Position numbers and translations under genes: made by a program. Positions 9,874 to 18,096 of a stretch of DNA of 64,000 nucleotides are shown here, piece by piece. Within the stretch, counting starts at the first letter, position 1; every line of letters begins with the position of its first letter. The stretch lies in assembly GCF_000830505.1 (NCBI RefSeq), contig NZ_JXOK01000019.1, positions 1 to 64,000 of the forward strand. The letters run 5' to 3'. The notes below the pieces were generated by a model. That model had not been told where the DNA came from. It did not search any database and saw only the letters and a program-made list of their open reading frames with translations. The DNA is from Vibrio mytili (lineage in GTDB: Bacteria; Pseudomonadota; Gammaproteobacteria; Enterobacterales; Vibrionaceae).

Positions 9874-10176
9874 CTACGAGAAATAAAGTACCGTCAAGTA
9901 AAGTAAGATAGCGAGTGAAATGTAAGGGCTAAACAGAACTTGCCAGACCCAATATCTCGGTTTAAAGCCAACGCCAAAGACCATGCTGGAACAGATCGCC
10001 CAAATCAGAGCTGGCGCGATCAAGGCATTAAAGCCACCAATTGCCTGGCTATACGCCTCTGGCTCCCACATCACTAATCCTACATGCATAAAGCCGAGGA
10101 TGAGGGATAAGACTCTCAACAGAGTCTTATCCATAGGTTGGTGTATTGCCGCTATCTTGTCAGCGAGATTACTCAC
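9874..10176 (-). CDS. ybgE: Cyd operon protein YbgE
   Basis: Small inner-membrane protein found after cydABX in many gammaproteobacteria; its role is unproven. It is 100 aa long with three hydrophobic helices: LLRVLSLILGFMHVGLVMW, ALIAPALIWAICSSMVFGVG and YISLAILLYLTVLYF. It begins at GTG (10174-10176), overlapping the cydX stop region by 8 bp, which implies translational coupling. Confidence 0.9.
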   Translation of the reverse strand: MSNLADKIAAIHQPMDKTLLRVLSLILGFMHVGLVMWEPEAYSQAIGGFNALIAPALIWAICSSMVFGVGFKPRYWVWQVLFSPYISLAILLYLTVLYFS

Positions 10177-10276
10177 TGTCTTCGTCCATCATTTCTGAAT
10201 GCTCTAGCCAAAGAGCGTTGATGATACCGAATGCACAAGCAAGTAGTACACCTAGAATCCATGCGAAATACCACAT
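10169..10276 (-). CDS. cydX: Cytochrome bd-I accessory subunit CydX
   Basis: A 35-codon gene. The protein starts MWYFAWILGVLLACAFGI and ends EMMDEDSE: one transmembrane helix followed by an acidic tail, typical of CydX. In E. coli CydX binds CydA and stabilises the haem groups of the bd oxidase. A good AAGGAG lies about 9 nt before the ATG. It sits 12 bp after cydB and overlaps ybgE. Confidence 0.95.
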   Translation of the reverse strand: MWYFAWILGVLLACAFGIINALWLEHSEMMDEDSE

Positions 10277-10288
10277 AGTAAATGCTCC

Positions 10289-11425
10289 TTAGTAAAGTGA
10301 GTTTTTGTTGTCTTCAATGTACTGGTCATCCAAGCGACCAAACATCTTGTAGTATGTCCAAGATGTGTAACCCAGGATGATTGGCACCATGACAATGGCA
10401 ACCCCCGTCATTAGGTTTAGCGTCAGCTCTGATGACGTTGAATCCCACATTGTCAGGCTGTGGCTAGGCACTAAGTCTGAAGGCATAATGAATGGGAACA
10501 TCGCAATACCTGCAGTGAAGATAACACCAGCAACCGCAAAGCTTGAGAAAATGAACGAGAATGCGCATTTTTCAAAGCGAGATGCTAAGACAGCAAGCAA
10601 TGGCATAACCACACCTAGCAAAGGGGCAGCCCATAACATTGGGTAGGTTTCAAAGTTCTTCATCCAAGCACCCGCTTCACGAATCACTTCTTTGTTTAAT
10701 GGGTTCGATGCTGCACTTGTATCGATGCCACCGACGATGACGTAACCATCAATATTCTGAATCCAGAAACCAGCAGCAACAAATGTCGCGATAGTCAGCA
10801 AACCTGTCAACTGAGCCACGTTACGTGCACGAGTATGTACCTCACCCGTCGTCTTCATTTGTAGCCATGTTGAACCTTGCATCAAGATCATGAACAAGCT
10901 AACCAAACCACATAACAATGCAAATGGGTTAAGTAGACCAAAGAATGAACCGTGGTACGTTGGCATCAGGAATTCGCTCAATTGGAATGGTACGCCTTGA
11001 AGCAGGTTACCAAACGCAACACCAAAGATAATTGGTGGAACAAAGCCACTGATAGAGATACAAATATCCCAGTTGCGACGCCATTTTGGCTCTTCAATTT
11101 TCGAACGGTAATCCAGCCCCAGTGGACGTAACCATAGCGCAGCAAGCGTCACAATCATCGCGAGGTAGAAGCCCGAGAATGACGTTGCGTATACAAGTGG
11201 CCACGCCGCAAACAGCGCGCCACCAGCGGTGATAAGCCAAACTTGGTTACCGTCCCAGTGCGGCGCAATGGAGTTAATCATCACACGACGCTGCGTGTCG
11301 TTTTTGCCGATAATAGGTACAAGCGCACCCACACCCATATCGAATCCATCTGTTACTGCAAAACCAACTAGTAGAACACCGATCAGTACCCACCAGATGA
11401 ATCGCAAGATTTCGTAATCAAACAT
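10289..11425 (-). CDS. cydB: Cytochrome bd ubiquinol oxidase subunit II
   Basis: Integral membrane subunit of the high-affinity quinol oxidase bd, which reduces O2 to water at low oxygen without pumping protons. It is 378 aa long with eight or nine hydrophobic helices; it begins MFDYEILRFIWWVLIGVLL and contains GFDMGVGAL, NSIAPHWDGNQVWLI and GYTSWTYYKMFG near the C terminus, all CydB hallmarks. It follows cydA by 17 bp. Confidence 0.97.
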   Translation of the reverse strand: MFDYEILRFIWWVLIGVLLVGFAVTDGFDMGVGALVPIIGKNDTQRRVMINSIAPHWDGNQVWLITAGGALFAAWPLVYATSFSGFYLAMIVTLAALWLRPLGLDYRSKIEEPKWRRNWDICISISGFVPPIIFGVAFGNLLQGVPFQLSEFLMPTYHGSFFGLLNPFALLCGLVSLFMILMQGSTWLQMKTTGEVHTRARNVAQLTGLLTIATFVAAGFWIQNIDGYVIVGGIDTSAASNPLNKEVIREAGAWMKNFETYPMLWAAPLLGVVMPLLAVLASRFEKCAFSFIFSSFAVAGVIFTAGIAMFPFIMPSDLVPSHSLTMWDSTSSELTLNLMTGVAIVMVPIILGYTSWTYYKMFGRLDDQYIEDNKNSLY

Positions 11426-11442
11426 TTTGTTGTCTCCTTGTC

Positions 11443-13029
11443 TTACGCTTCTACTTGGCGGCTAACTTTATCTGCAACAGAGTCAGCGTTTTGCTCGAAG
11501 TGGTAGCGACCTGTTTTCAGGCTGCTTGGTCCTTTACGAGCGAATTTCACCATGAGGTAAACTTCTGCGATCAGGAATGCAGTGTAAAGCGCCAAAATAG
11601 CGAATAGTGAAGTCAAGATTTCGCCAGCGGTCAAAGCCGAGGCGGCGACATGTACTGGTAGAATTTCACCTACCGCCCATGGTTGACGACCGAACTCTGC
11701 AACAAACCAACCTGCTTCGATAGCAATCCACGGAAGCGGAATACTGAATAGCGCGGCTTTAAGTAGCCATGGTTTTTGCGTAATTTTTTGACGACAGGTT
11801 TGGATGAATGCCAAGCCGAAAACAAACAGCATGATGAAACCACATGCCACCATGATACGGAACGACCAGAACAGCGGCCACACAGTTGGGATAGAGTCAT
11901 CTGCGGCGGCTTGAATCTGCTCTTCTGTCGCATCAACCACATTGTCTGTGTAGCGTTTTAGAAGTAGACCATAACCAAGATCGCCTTTCACTTCATCGAA
12001 CGCCGCCATGTTTTCTTCAGATTTATCACCCGCACGAAGCTTCTCTAGCAGCTCGTAAGCATACATACCTGTACGGATACGCTCTAAGTGTTGTTCGTGC
12101 AGATCACGCAGACCGGTGACTTCTTTATCAATCGAGCGCGTTGCAATAATACCCATTACGTAAGGGATCTTAATCGCGTAGTCTGTGTGCATCTCTTCTT
12201 GGTTTGGAATACCGAACAAGGTGAATGCGGCTGGCGCTGGTTCAGTGTGCCATTCAGCTTCTACCGCTGCGAGCTTCACTTTTTGAACTTCACCAAGCTC
12301 ATAACCTGATTCATCACCCAGAACGATGGTAGAAAGAATAGCGGCCATACCGAAAGAAGCCGCAATAGCAAATGAACGACGAGCGAACGCAACATCACGA
12401 CCTTTTAATAGGTAGTATGAACTGATGCCTAGAACAAACATTGCGCCACAGGTGTAGCCAGATGCCACTGTGTGTACGAATTTAACCTGAGCAACTGGGT
12501 TGAATACCACCTCAGCAAAGCTCACCATTTCCATTCGCATGGTTTCGAAGTTGAATTCTGCCCCAACTGGGTTTTGCATCCAGCCATTGGCAATCAGAAT
12601 CCACAGTGCGGAGAAGTTTGAGCCCAAAGCGACTAACCAAGTCACGGCTAAGTGCTGGCGCTTTGATAGACGATCCCACCCGAAGAAGAACAGACCAACA
12701 AAAGTTGACTCCAGGAAGAACGCAACCAGAGCTTCAATCGCGAGCGGTGCACCGAAGATGTCACCGACATAGTGGGAGTAATATGACCAGTTCGTACCAA
12801 ACTGGAATTCCATGGTAAGGCCGGTTGCCACACCAAGTGCAAAGTTAATACCGAACAGCTTACCCCAGAACTTGGTCATGTCCTTGTAGATTTGCTTGTT
12901 TGTCATTACGTACAACGACTCCATAATGGCCAAAAGGAAGGCCATACCAAGGGTCAATGGTACGAATAGGAAGTGATACATCGCGGTAAGCGCAAATTGC
13001 AACCGCGATAGATCAACTACGTCAATCAT
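11443..13029 (-). CDS. cydA: Cytochrome bd ubiquinol oxidase subunit I
   Basis: Haem-bearing subunit of cytochrome bd. It is 528 aa from this start and begins [20 protein letters not shown], where the His (residue 19) is the known haem ligand of the family; [17 protein letters not shown] carries a further His, and the quinol-binding Q-loop contains GLLLKRY. I chose the ATG at 13027-13029 because AGGAG precedes it by 6 nt and it matches the family start; the frame runs ten codons further upstream. First gene of cydABX-ybgE, with two FNR boxes 216-280 bp upstream. Confidence 0.97.
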   Translation of the reverse strand: MIDVVDLSRLQFALTAMYHFLFVPLTLGMAFLLAIMESLYVMTNKQIYKDMTKFWGKLFGINFALGVATGLTMEFQFGTNWSYYSHYVGDIFGAPLAIEALVAFFLESTFVGLFFFGWDRLSKRQHLAVTWLVALGSNFSALWILIANGWMQNPVGAEFNFETMRMEMVSFAEVVFNPVAQVKFVHTVASGYTCGAMFVLGISSYYLLKGRDVAFARRSFAIAASFGMAAILSTIVLGDESGYELGEVQKVKLAAVEAEWHTEPAPAAFTLFGIPNQEEMHTDYAIKIPYVMGIIATRSIDKEVTGLRDLHEQHLERIRTGMYAYELLEKLRAGDKSEENMAAFDEVKGDLGYGLLLKRYTDNVVDATEEQIQAAADDSIPTVWPLFWSFRIMVACGFIMLFVFGLAFIQTCRQKITQKPWLLKAALFSIPLPWIAIEAGWFVAEFGRQPWAVGEILPVHVAASALTAGEILTSLFAILALYTAFLIAEVYLMVKFARKGPSSLKTGRYHFEQNADSVADKVSRQVEA

Positions 13030-13244
13030 GGTAACTCCTATGTGTCGGCTGAATGACACTCTCTACATATTGCAATCCATAGTCAGGTGTTATTCACACT
13101 TGAAATATGTTGAATTGTCACAACTTTTTGTTGCGAAAATGTACTTCGTTGGTTAGTTAATTGTTAAGCATCAGCTAATATAGCTGGGGCTAATATTACT
13201 GGTAAAATAGGATTGTTTCAAAAGGTTTATAGGCAAATGTCGCT

Positions 13245-13258
13245 TTGATATAGATCAA
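13245..13258 (-). promoter_or_regulatory. FNR box 1 upstream of cydA
   Basis: TTGATATAGATCAA is a perfect match to the FNR consensus TTGAT-N4-ATCAA. In E. coli cydAB, FNR sites lie close to the main start point and about 50 bp upstream of it, and FNR represses under strict anaerobiosis. By that analogy the transcription start would be near here, giving a leader of about 220 nt. Confidence 0.85.
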
Positions 13259-13294
13259 TGTCGCAACGTGAAATCTGAACAAAAATCCATCATA

Positions 13295-13308
13295 TTGATC
13301 CAGATCAA
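13295..13308 (-). promoter_or_regulatory. FNR box 2 upstream of cydA
   Basis: TTGATCCAGATCAA is a second perfect TTGAT-N4-ATCAA palindrome. Its centre is exactly 50 bp from box 1, so both dimers would lie on about the same face of the helix. Confidence 0.85.
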
Positions 13309-13456
13309 TAGTTGCTGGTTGGTGATGTTACGATATGGTAATCAGAAGCGAAATCAACCAGTCTCAAGTAAACAATGAATTAACAAGCCTTGTTTTTTTA
13401 TTACTTCTTAAGTGGTAGATAATTTTTAAGGAAACGTGATATCAATCACTAAAACT

Positions 13457-13488
13457 AAAAAACTGAGCTAAAATGCTCAGTTTTTCTG
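13457..13488 (-). terminator. Terminator of ruvAB
   Basis: AAAAACTGAGC / GCTCAGTTTTT with loop TAAAAT, T-runs on both sides; on the minus strand it follows ruvB by about 90 nt. The rest of the 13030-13577 gap holds the cyd control region. Confidence 0.85.
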
Positions 13489-13577
13489 GAGAAAACCTAT
13501 AACAAATCGAACAAATAATAAACGATCCGTGTGTTGCTTTTCAATTGCACGTTGTAACTTTTCTCAATACTCTGTTT

Positions 13578-14582
13578 TTACTTTTCAATACCAAAGTGAA
13601 GATAAGCTCGATCGGTGGCAATTCGTCCGCGTGGTGTCCGTTGCAAGTAGCCTTGCTGAATAAGATACGGCTCAAGAACGTCTTCAATGGTGTCTTTCTC
13701 TTCACCTATTGCAGCGGCCATGTTGTCTAAGCCCACAGGGCCTCCGCCAAACTTCTCCATAATGGCAAGAAGAAGCTTTCGGTCCATATAGTCAAAACCC
13801 TGAGCATCGACATCCAGCATGTTAAGTGCTTTATCGGCCATATCCGCACAGATATGTCCATTGCCTTTCACTTCCGCGTAATCTCGTACACGACGCAACA
13901 AGCGGTTTGCAATACGCGGCGTTCCGCGAGCACGACGAGCCACTTCTAAAGCGCCTTCTGATTCCATAGACAAACCTAAGCAATCGGCGCTTCGCTTGAC
14001 GATGTCTTGTAAGTCTTTAACTTTGTAGTACTCAAGTCTCTGGGTAATGCCAAAACGGTCACGCAATGGTGACGTTAACGAGCCTGCTCTTGTTGTGGCT
14101 CCAATTAAAGTAAACGGTGGTAAGTCAATTTTAATCGAGCGAGCCGCTGGTCCTTCCCCAATCATAATATCTAGCTGGTAGTCTTCCATCGCAGGATACA
14201 ACACCTCTTCAACCATTGGGCTTAAGCGGTGAATCTCATCGATAAAGAGCACGTCGTTTTCTTCTAAGTTGGTAAGCAACGCCGCCAAATCACCCGCTTT
14301 TTCTAACACTGGGCCTGAGGTGGTACGAATATTCACTTCCATCTCGTTTGCCACGATATTTGCTAACGTTGTTTTACCTAACCCTGGAGGGCCAAAAATT
14401 AGCAGATGATCTAATGCTTCATTACGTAACTGCGCCGCTTTAATAAAAATTTCCATCTGATCACGCACGTGATCCTGACCTTGATAATCGGCGAGTTTCT
14501 TGGGACGAATGGCGCGATCAATAACCTCTTCGTCTTGGAATGTTGGGTTTTCTGGAGCGATTAAACGATCGGCTTCAATCAT
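13578..14582 (-). CDS. ruvB: Holliday junction branch migration helicase RuvB
   Basis: AAA+ motor ring that drives branch migration of Holliday junctions with RuvA. It is 334 aa long: Walker [12 protein letters not shown] (about residue 63), Walker [11 protein letters not shown], sensor 1 [10 protein letters not shown], arginine-finger region TSPLRDRFG, and a C-terminal winged helix ending [16 protein letters not shown]. It follows ruvA by about 100 bp and would be part of the SOS-controlled ruvAB unit. Confidence 0.98.
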   Translation of the reverse strand: MIEADRLIAPENPTFQDEEVIDRAIRPKKLADYQGQDHVRDQMEIFIKAAQLRNEALDHLLIFGPPGLGKTTLANIVANEMEVNIRTTSGPVLEKAGDLAALLTNLEENDVLFIDEIHRLSPMVEEVLYPAMEDYQLDIMIGEGPAARSIKIDLPPFTLIGATTRAGSLTSPLRDRFGITQRLEYYKVKDLQDIVKRSADCLGLSMESEGALEVARRARGTPRIANRLLRRVRDYAEVKGNGHICADMADKALNMLDVDAQGFDYMDRKLLLAIMEKFGGGPVGLDNMAAAIGEEKDTIEDVLEPYLIQQGYLQRTPRGRIATDRAYLHFGIEK

Positions 14583-14683
14583 CTTGTTACCTGAGAGAAT
14601 GGTTAACTTAAAAAATGGTTACATTGGGCATGTTACTATCTAAGCCACATGACTACTTAAGTCATGGTTACCTTAGACAGGCA

Positions 14684-15298
14684 TCACACCATTGATTTTA
14701 ACGCATCACGGATCATCTCTTCACTGCTCATATCCGGTTTGGCAATTTGAGAAACCACTTTTGAAGCTTGTGTTGGTTTATAACCCAACGCGAGTAAAGC
14801 GCTTATGGCTTCTTCTTCCGCATTATTGGATGAAGAAGAGGCGGAATCTGCTGGAGCAGCATCCGTAAATGGCGTAAATAGGTCACCTGCGCCCCACCCT
14901 TTCAGGCGGTCTTTCATTTCGACAACCAAACGCTCCGCCGTTTTCTTTCCGACACCCGGAAGTTTTACTAATGTTGATACGTCTTCACGTTCAACACAAT
15001 TCACAAACTGGCTAGCTGTCATGCCCGAAAGGATGCCCAAACCCAATTTCGGACCCACGCCGTTGGCTTTGATCACTTCACGGAACAGAGCGCGCTCGTT
15101 TACGGTGTTAAAGCCATAAAGTAGCTGAGCATCTTCGCGGACAACAAAATGAGTATATATGATCGCTTCTTCACCGATATTTGGCAGCTCGTAGAAACAG
15201 CTCATTGGCATTTGAACTTCATAACCAATGCCATTAACTTCAATTAAAACTTCTGGTGGTTGCTTTTCAAGCAAGATGCCGCGAAGACGTCCAATCAC
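14684..15298 (-). CDS. ruvA: Holliday junction branch migration protein RuvA
   Basis: Tetrameric junction-binding protein that loads RuvB. It is 204 aa from a GTG start (15296-15298), giving [20 protein letters not shown], which matches the N terminus of E. coli RuvA. The two helix-hairpin-helix motifs appear as [16 protein letters not shown] and [15 protein letters not shown], and the C-terminal domain III ([18 protein letters not shown]) binds RuvB. The frame stays open 31 codons upstream through the LexA box, so the upstream part is not coding. Confidence 0.97.
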   Translation of the reverse strand: MIGRLRGILLEKQPPEVLIEVNGIGYEVQMPMSCFYELPNIGEEAIIYTHFVVREDAQLLYGFNTVNERALFREVIKANGVGPKLGLGILSGMTASQFVNCVEREDVSTLVKLPGVGKKTAERLVVEMKDRLKGWGAGDLFTPFTDAAPADSASSSSNNAEEEAISALLALGYKPTQASKVVSQIAKPDMSSEEMIRDALKSMV

Positions 15299-15341
15299 AA
15301 TAGATACTCTTATGAAATAAATTTTCGACAGGATAATAAAT

Positions 15342-15361
15342 AACTGGATAGACATCCAGTT
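15342..15361 (-). promoter_or_regulatory. LexA (SOS) box of ruvAB
   Basis: AACTGGATGTCTATCCAGTT on the minus strand has perfect 8-bp arms and fits the gammaproteobacterial LexA consensus CTG-N10-CAG. It lies between the ruvC stop and the ruvA start, as expected for damage-inducible ruvAB and non-SOS ruvC. Confidence 0.85.
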
Positions 15362-15365
15362 AATT

Positions 15366-15886
15366 TTATCGGTAACGCCCTTTTCGGGCACTGGTGGCTT
15401 TACCCGCTAACGCCACTAAAGTTTTGTTGGTATTCGCATGACAAATAGCTACACCGAGGGCATCCGCCGCGTCAGCTTGTGGTTTTGCTGGCAACTTTAG
15501 CATTTGCTGCACCATGTGCTGAACTTGAGCTTTGTCTGCCCCACCCGTTCCGACCACCGCTTGTTTAATCAAACGCGCAGCGTACTCATAGACGGGTAAG
15601 TCCGCATTGACTGCTGCGACAATTGCACTACCCCGCGCCTGCCCCAATTTAAGAGCAGAGTCGGCGTTCTTCGCATGAAGACTTGTTCAATCGCGAACAC
15701 ATCCGGTTGAAACTGGGTAATGATTTCCGTAACACCGGCGTAGATTTGCTTGAGTCGACCGGGTAGTTCTTTTTCTGAAGTACGAATACAGCCGCTGCCG
15801 AGGTACTGTAGGTGACGACCTTGCTGACGGATGACGCCGTAGCCGGTTATACGAGAGCCTGGGTCGATACCAAGAATAATAGACAT
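15366..15886 (-). pseudogene. ruvC: Crossover junction endodeoxyribonuclease RuvC, frameshifted in this sequence
   Basis: Holliday junction resolvase. The N-terminal part (start ATG 15884-15886; [20 protein letters not shown] with the first catalytic Asp, then FAIEQVFM with the catalytic Glu) and the C-terminal part ([20 protein letters not shown], then [15 protein letters not shown] with the last two catalytic Asp) lie in different frames. The break is at about 15674: ATGCGAAG where family members need ATG-GCG-AAG. Restoring one G gives 173 aa, exactly the length of E. coli RuvC. I infer a sequencing deletion rather than a dead gene. In E. coli yebC lies next to ruvC; here the upstream neighbour is an unknown three-gene cluster. 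Confidence 0.92.
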
Positions 15887-16063
15887 GTAATAATGATCAA
15901 ATTTGTGTTTTCTATACGGCCATTGTATTGACTGAAAAGCGGATAGAACACCCATTTCTCTGCTAATCACGAAAACAAGACACGAATCGAGTAATAAACC
16001 AGCACAGCCACAGGCGCTATTGACTGTGACTTGCCTCTATTAATCTTATCTATTCAACTAACC

Positions 16064-16966
16064 TTATGTATTCAACGCAGCCTGCTTAAACGGCTGGTAA
16101 AGATCCCGAATACGCTCTGTCTCTTCCGAATCACCAAACAAAGGTTGGATATATCGTTCAACGTAATGTTCCGCCTCAACAATGTGGAAATCAAAACACC
16201 ATTGCTCAAGTGCGATCTGGTAGTGTTTAATCAACGTGTTAACATCCGTAGGATCATTGATATCAATCTGAGCCGCCTTGCTTGACCAACGCTCATCTGG
16301 ATAACAAATAAAACTCGCCAGATGATGAGCAAGTATACGACTGACCTGCGGATATTGCTTTTGCTGACGATACAAATTGGTCAGCACCCGAGAGCTAAAG
16401 CGATCGGAATAAGAACCATCTTTATACTTGCCCAACCCATTAAACAGAGCAATGGCAGATTGAAGGTATTGTGGCGCATACATAGCGATTGCAACCGCGG
16501 CCATAAAACCCAGGTTGACGAGGTCTGAGTAGCTCATCAGTTTGCTGTCAGGCAGTGATACAAAAATCGTCACCCTGTCAACAAAGTCGACTAACTGGGG
16601 AGCCAGTTCCGGGTGAGATAATGCCGCCCGAGCAAGGATAAACTCTGACGTGCCATGGTCTTTACTGTTCAAATTAACCGCGAGAGCGTTGAGATCTTTT
16701 TTTACCTGCTCGGCCCAAGGGACATTCAGCATTCCGGACACTAACTGCTTACTCAACAATCTGTTGTTTTGCGTGAAGCGTAACTTAAGTAGTTTATTTC
16801 TATCGGTGTCCTGTAAACATAATGCTTCGGTCGCCGCAATGTCCTTAAGCAGCTCTTGATTAAGGTGAGTCAATGCTTGCTCAATCGATGACGGGTTTGC
16901 GACATCAACTTCTAGGTTAAATACTTTTTTATGCGATGCAAGGTGGCGAACAAGCTTTGTAATCAT
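16064..16966 (-). CDS. Hypothetical helical protein, third gene of unknown three-gene cluster
   Basis: A 300-aa protein that I do not recognise. It has no signal peptide or transmembrane segment and is predicted to be almost entirely helical, with TPR- or HEAT-like alternation in the second half (for example LQSAIALFNGLGKYKDGSY and LTNLYRQQKQYPQVSRILAHHL). The N-terminal third contains a short Asp/Arg-rich stretch, LQDTDRNKLLKLRFTQNNR. Its ATG overlaps the stop of the preceding gene by 4 bp (ATGA), so it is translationally coupled to it. A helical adaptor or scaffold partner of the two upstream proteins is my inference only. Confidence 0.75.
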   Translation of the reverse strand: MITKLVRHLASHKKVFNLEVDVANPSSIEQALTHLNQELLKDIAATEALCLQDTDRNKLLKLRFTQNNRLLSKQLVSGMLNVPWAEQVKKDLNALAVNLNSKDHGTSEFILARAALSHPELAPQLVDFVDRVTIFVSLPDSKLMSYSDLVNLGFMAAVAIAMYAPQYLQSAIALFNGLGKYKDGSYSDRFSSRVLTNLYRQQKQYPQVSRILAHHLASFICYPDERWSSKAAQIDINDPTDVNTLIKHYQIALEQWCFDFHIVEAEHYVERYIQPLFGDSEETERIRDLYQPFKQAALNT

Positions 16967-18096
16967 GCCACTACCTCCTTTTGTGCATGGAAGTCATGCA
17001 TCATAACGAGTGCTGACGAGCCATGGCGCACGAGGACTCGGCTCATATCAGAGAAAATCTCATGTTTTGCCGCAATCGTCCAACTGGCCATATTCAATTC
17101 ACCTTTTTGTATCGTCGTCCAGTGGGTTTTATATCTGTCGTTACCATCATCCGCACCTATCCACTGTTGACCGGACGCCCATTGTTCGATACATACGCGA
17201 TAAACCGCATCAGGGCAGGCATCATTCACCTTAAATTTATAGCCGTACATCAACTCGGTTTGCTGTGGCAAATTGTTAGTTTGTTTAACGAGAACAGCCT
17301 GCGCAGTATCGACGACCCGACGCTGCCGATAATCATATGAGTCACCTGGATCATAGATCCCATATTCCACCAGATCCAACACCAGAACTTTGTCTTCAGT
17401 ATGATGGTGGTCTTGTTCATAGATGGTCAGTGTCTCGCTGAACAAAACCTCATCACTGAATGCGTCAAGCAATTCAAATCGCCAAATACCATTAATGTAG
17501 CCATTGCTTTCCTTACCCTGAATGACCAGCTCGACCGTTTGTCCATCGACAACATTGATTTCTCGCTGAACAGAGAAAGGTTTAAACAATCTATCCTGCT
17601 CTACATTTTCTGCACCGTGTTCACGATAAATGCGACTTTTTAGCTTAATACTCGGTTTAATATTCGTCCTCGACTTAACGCCCTGACTCAACTTAACACA
17701 CTGATTCAACTTAATATCTGGGCATCTAACGACTAAATGATATCCGATTGTCGTGTCATCATAGTTAATAACGGCTTTCTTATCAGCGGGATGATGCGTA
17801 CCAAAGAAGCCACCAAAAGCCGCGACATTGATCTGACAAGGTTGAACTTGTGCAAAGCCGATATGAATCATCTGTCTGGCGAGTAACAACCTTTGGTCGA
17901 GGCTGTATACTTCAAACTCATATAAACCTTCTCGGCGTTGCAGCGCGGTAAACGGGTCTCGTAGCATTAAAGTCTGACCATGCTTACCTATCGCCTGCCA
18001 CTCTGTTTGGGTCTTCCCGTCAATGTCAGGATGTTTAAGTTTAACCACAAATCCTTGAACGGTACGTATTCCTTTCACACGCAGAATAAAATCCAC
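16963..18096 (-). CDS. DUF3859-like domain protein, second gene of unknown three-gene cluster
   Basis: A 377-aa cytosolic protein (no signal peptide). The C-terminal third (about 245-370) begins LDLVEYGIYD and contains TAQAVLVKQTNNLP, GYKFKVND and KTHWTTIQKGELNMASWTI. That arrangement, an EYGIY strand, then a T-x-IP-like segment, then an aromatic Ig-like beta-sandwich, resembles the uncharacterised DUF3859 family; I assign it from pattern memory, not from a search. The region before it (about 180-240, NGIWRFELLDAFSDEVLFSE) looks like a related beta-sandwich repeat, and the first 120 residues are also mainly beta. It overlaps the upstream 873-aa gene by 22 bp and the next gene by 4 bp. Confidence 0.7.
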   Translation of the reverse strand: MDFILRVKGIRTVQGFVVKLKHPDIDGKTQTEWQAIGKHGQTLMLRDPFTALQRREGLYEFEVYSLDQRLLLARQMIHIGFAQVQPCQINVAAFGGFFGTHHPADKKAVINYDDTTIGYHLVVRCPDIKLNQCVKLSQGVKSRTNIKPSIKLKSRIYREHGAENVEQDRLFKPFSVQREINVVDGQTVELVIQGKESNGYINGIWRFELLDAFSDEVLFSETLTIYEQDHHHTEDKVLVLDLVEYGIYDPGDSYDYRQRRVVDTAQAVLVKQTNNLPQQTELMYGYKFKVNDACPDAVYRVCIEQWASGQQWIGADDGNDRYKTHWTTIQKGELNMASWTIAAKHEIFSDMSRVLVRHGSSALVMMHDFHAQKEVVA

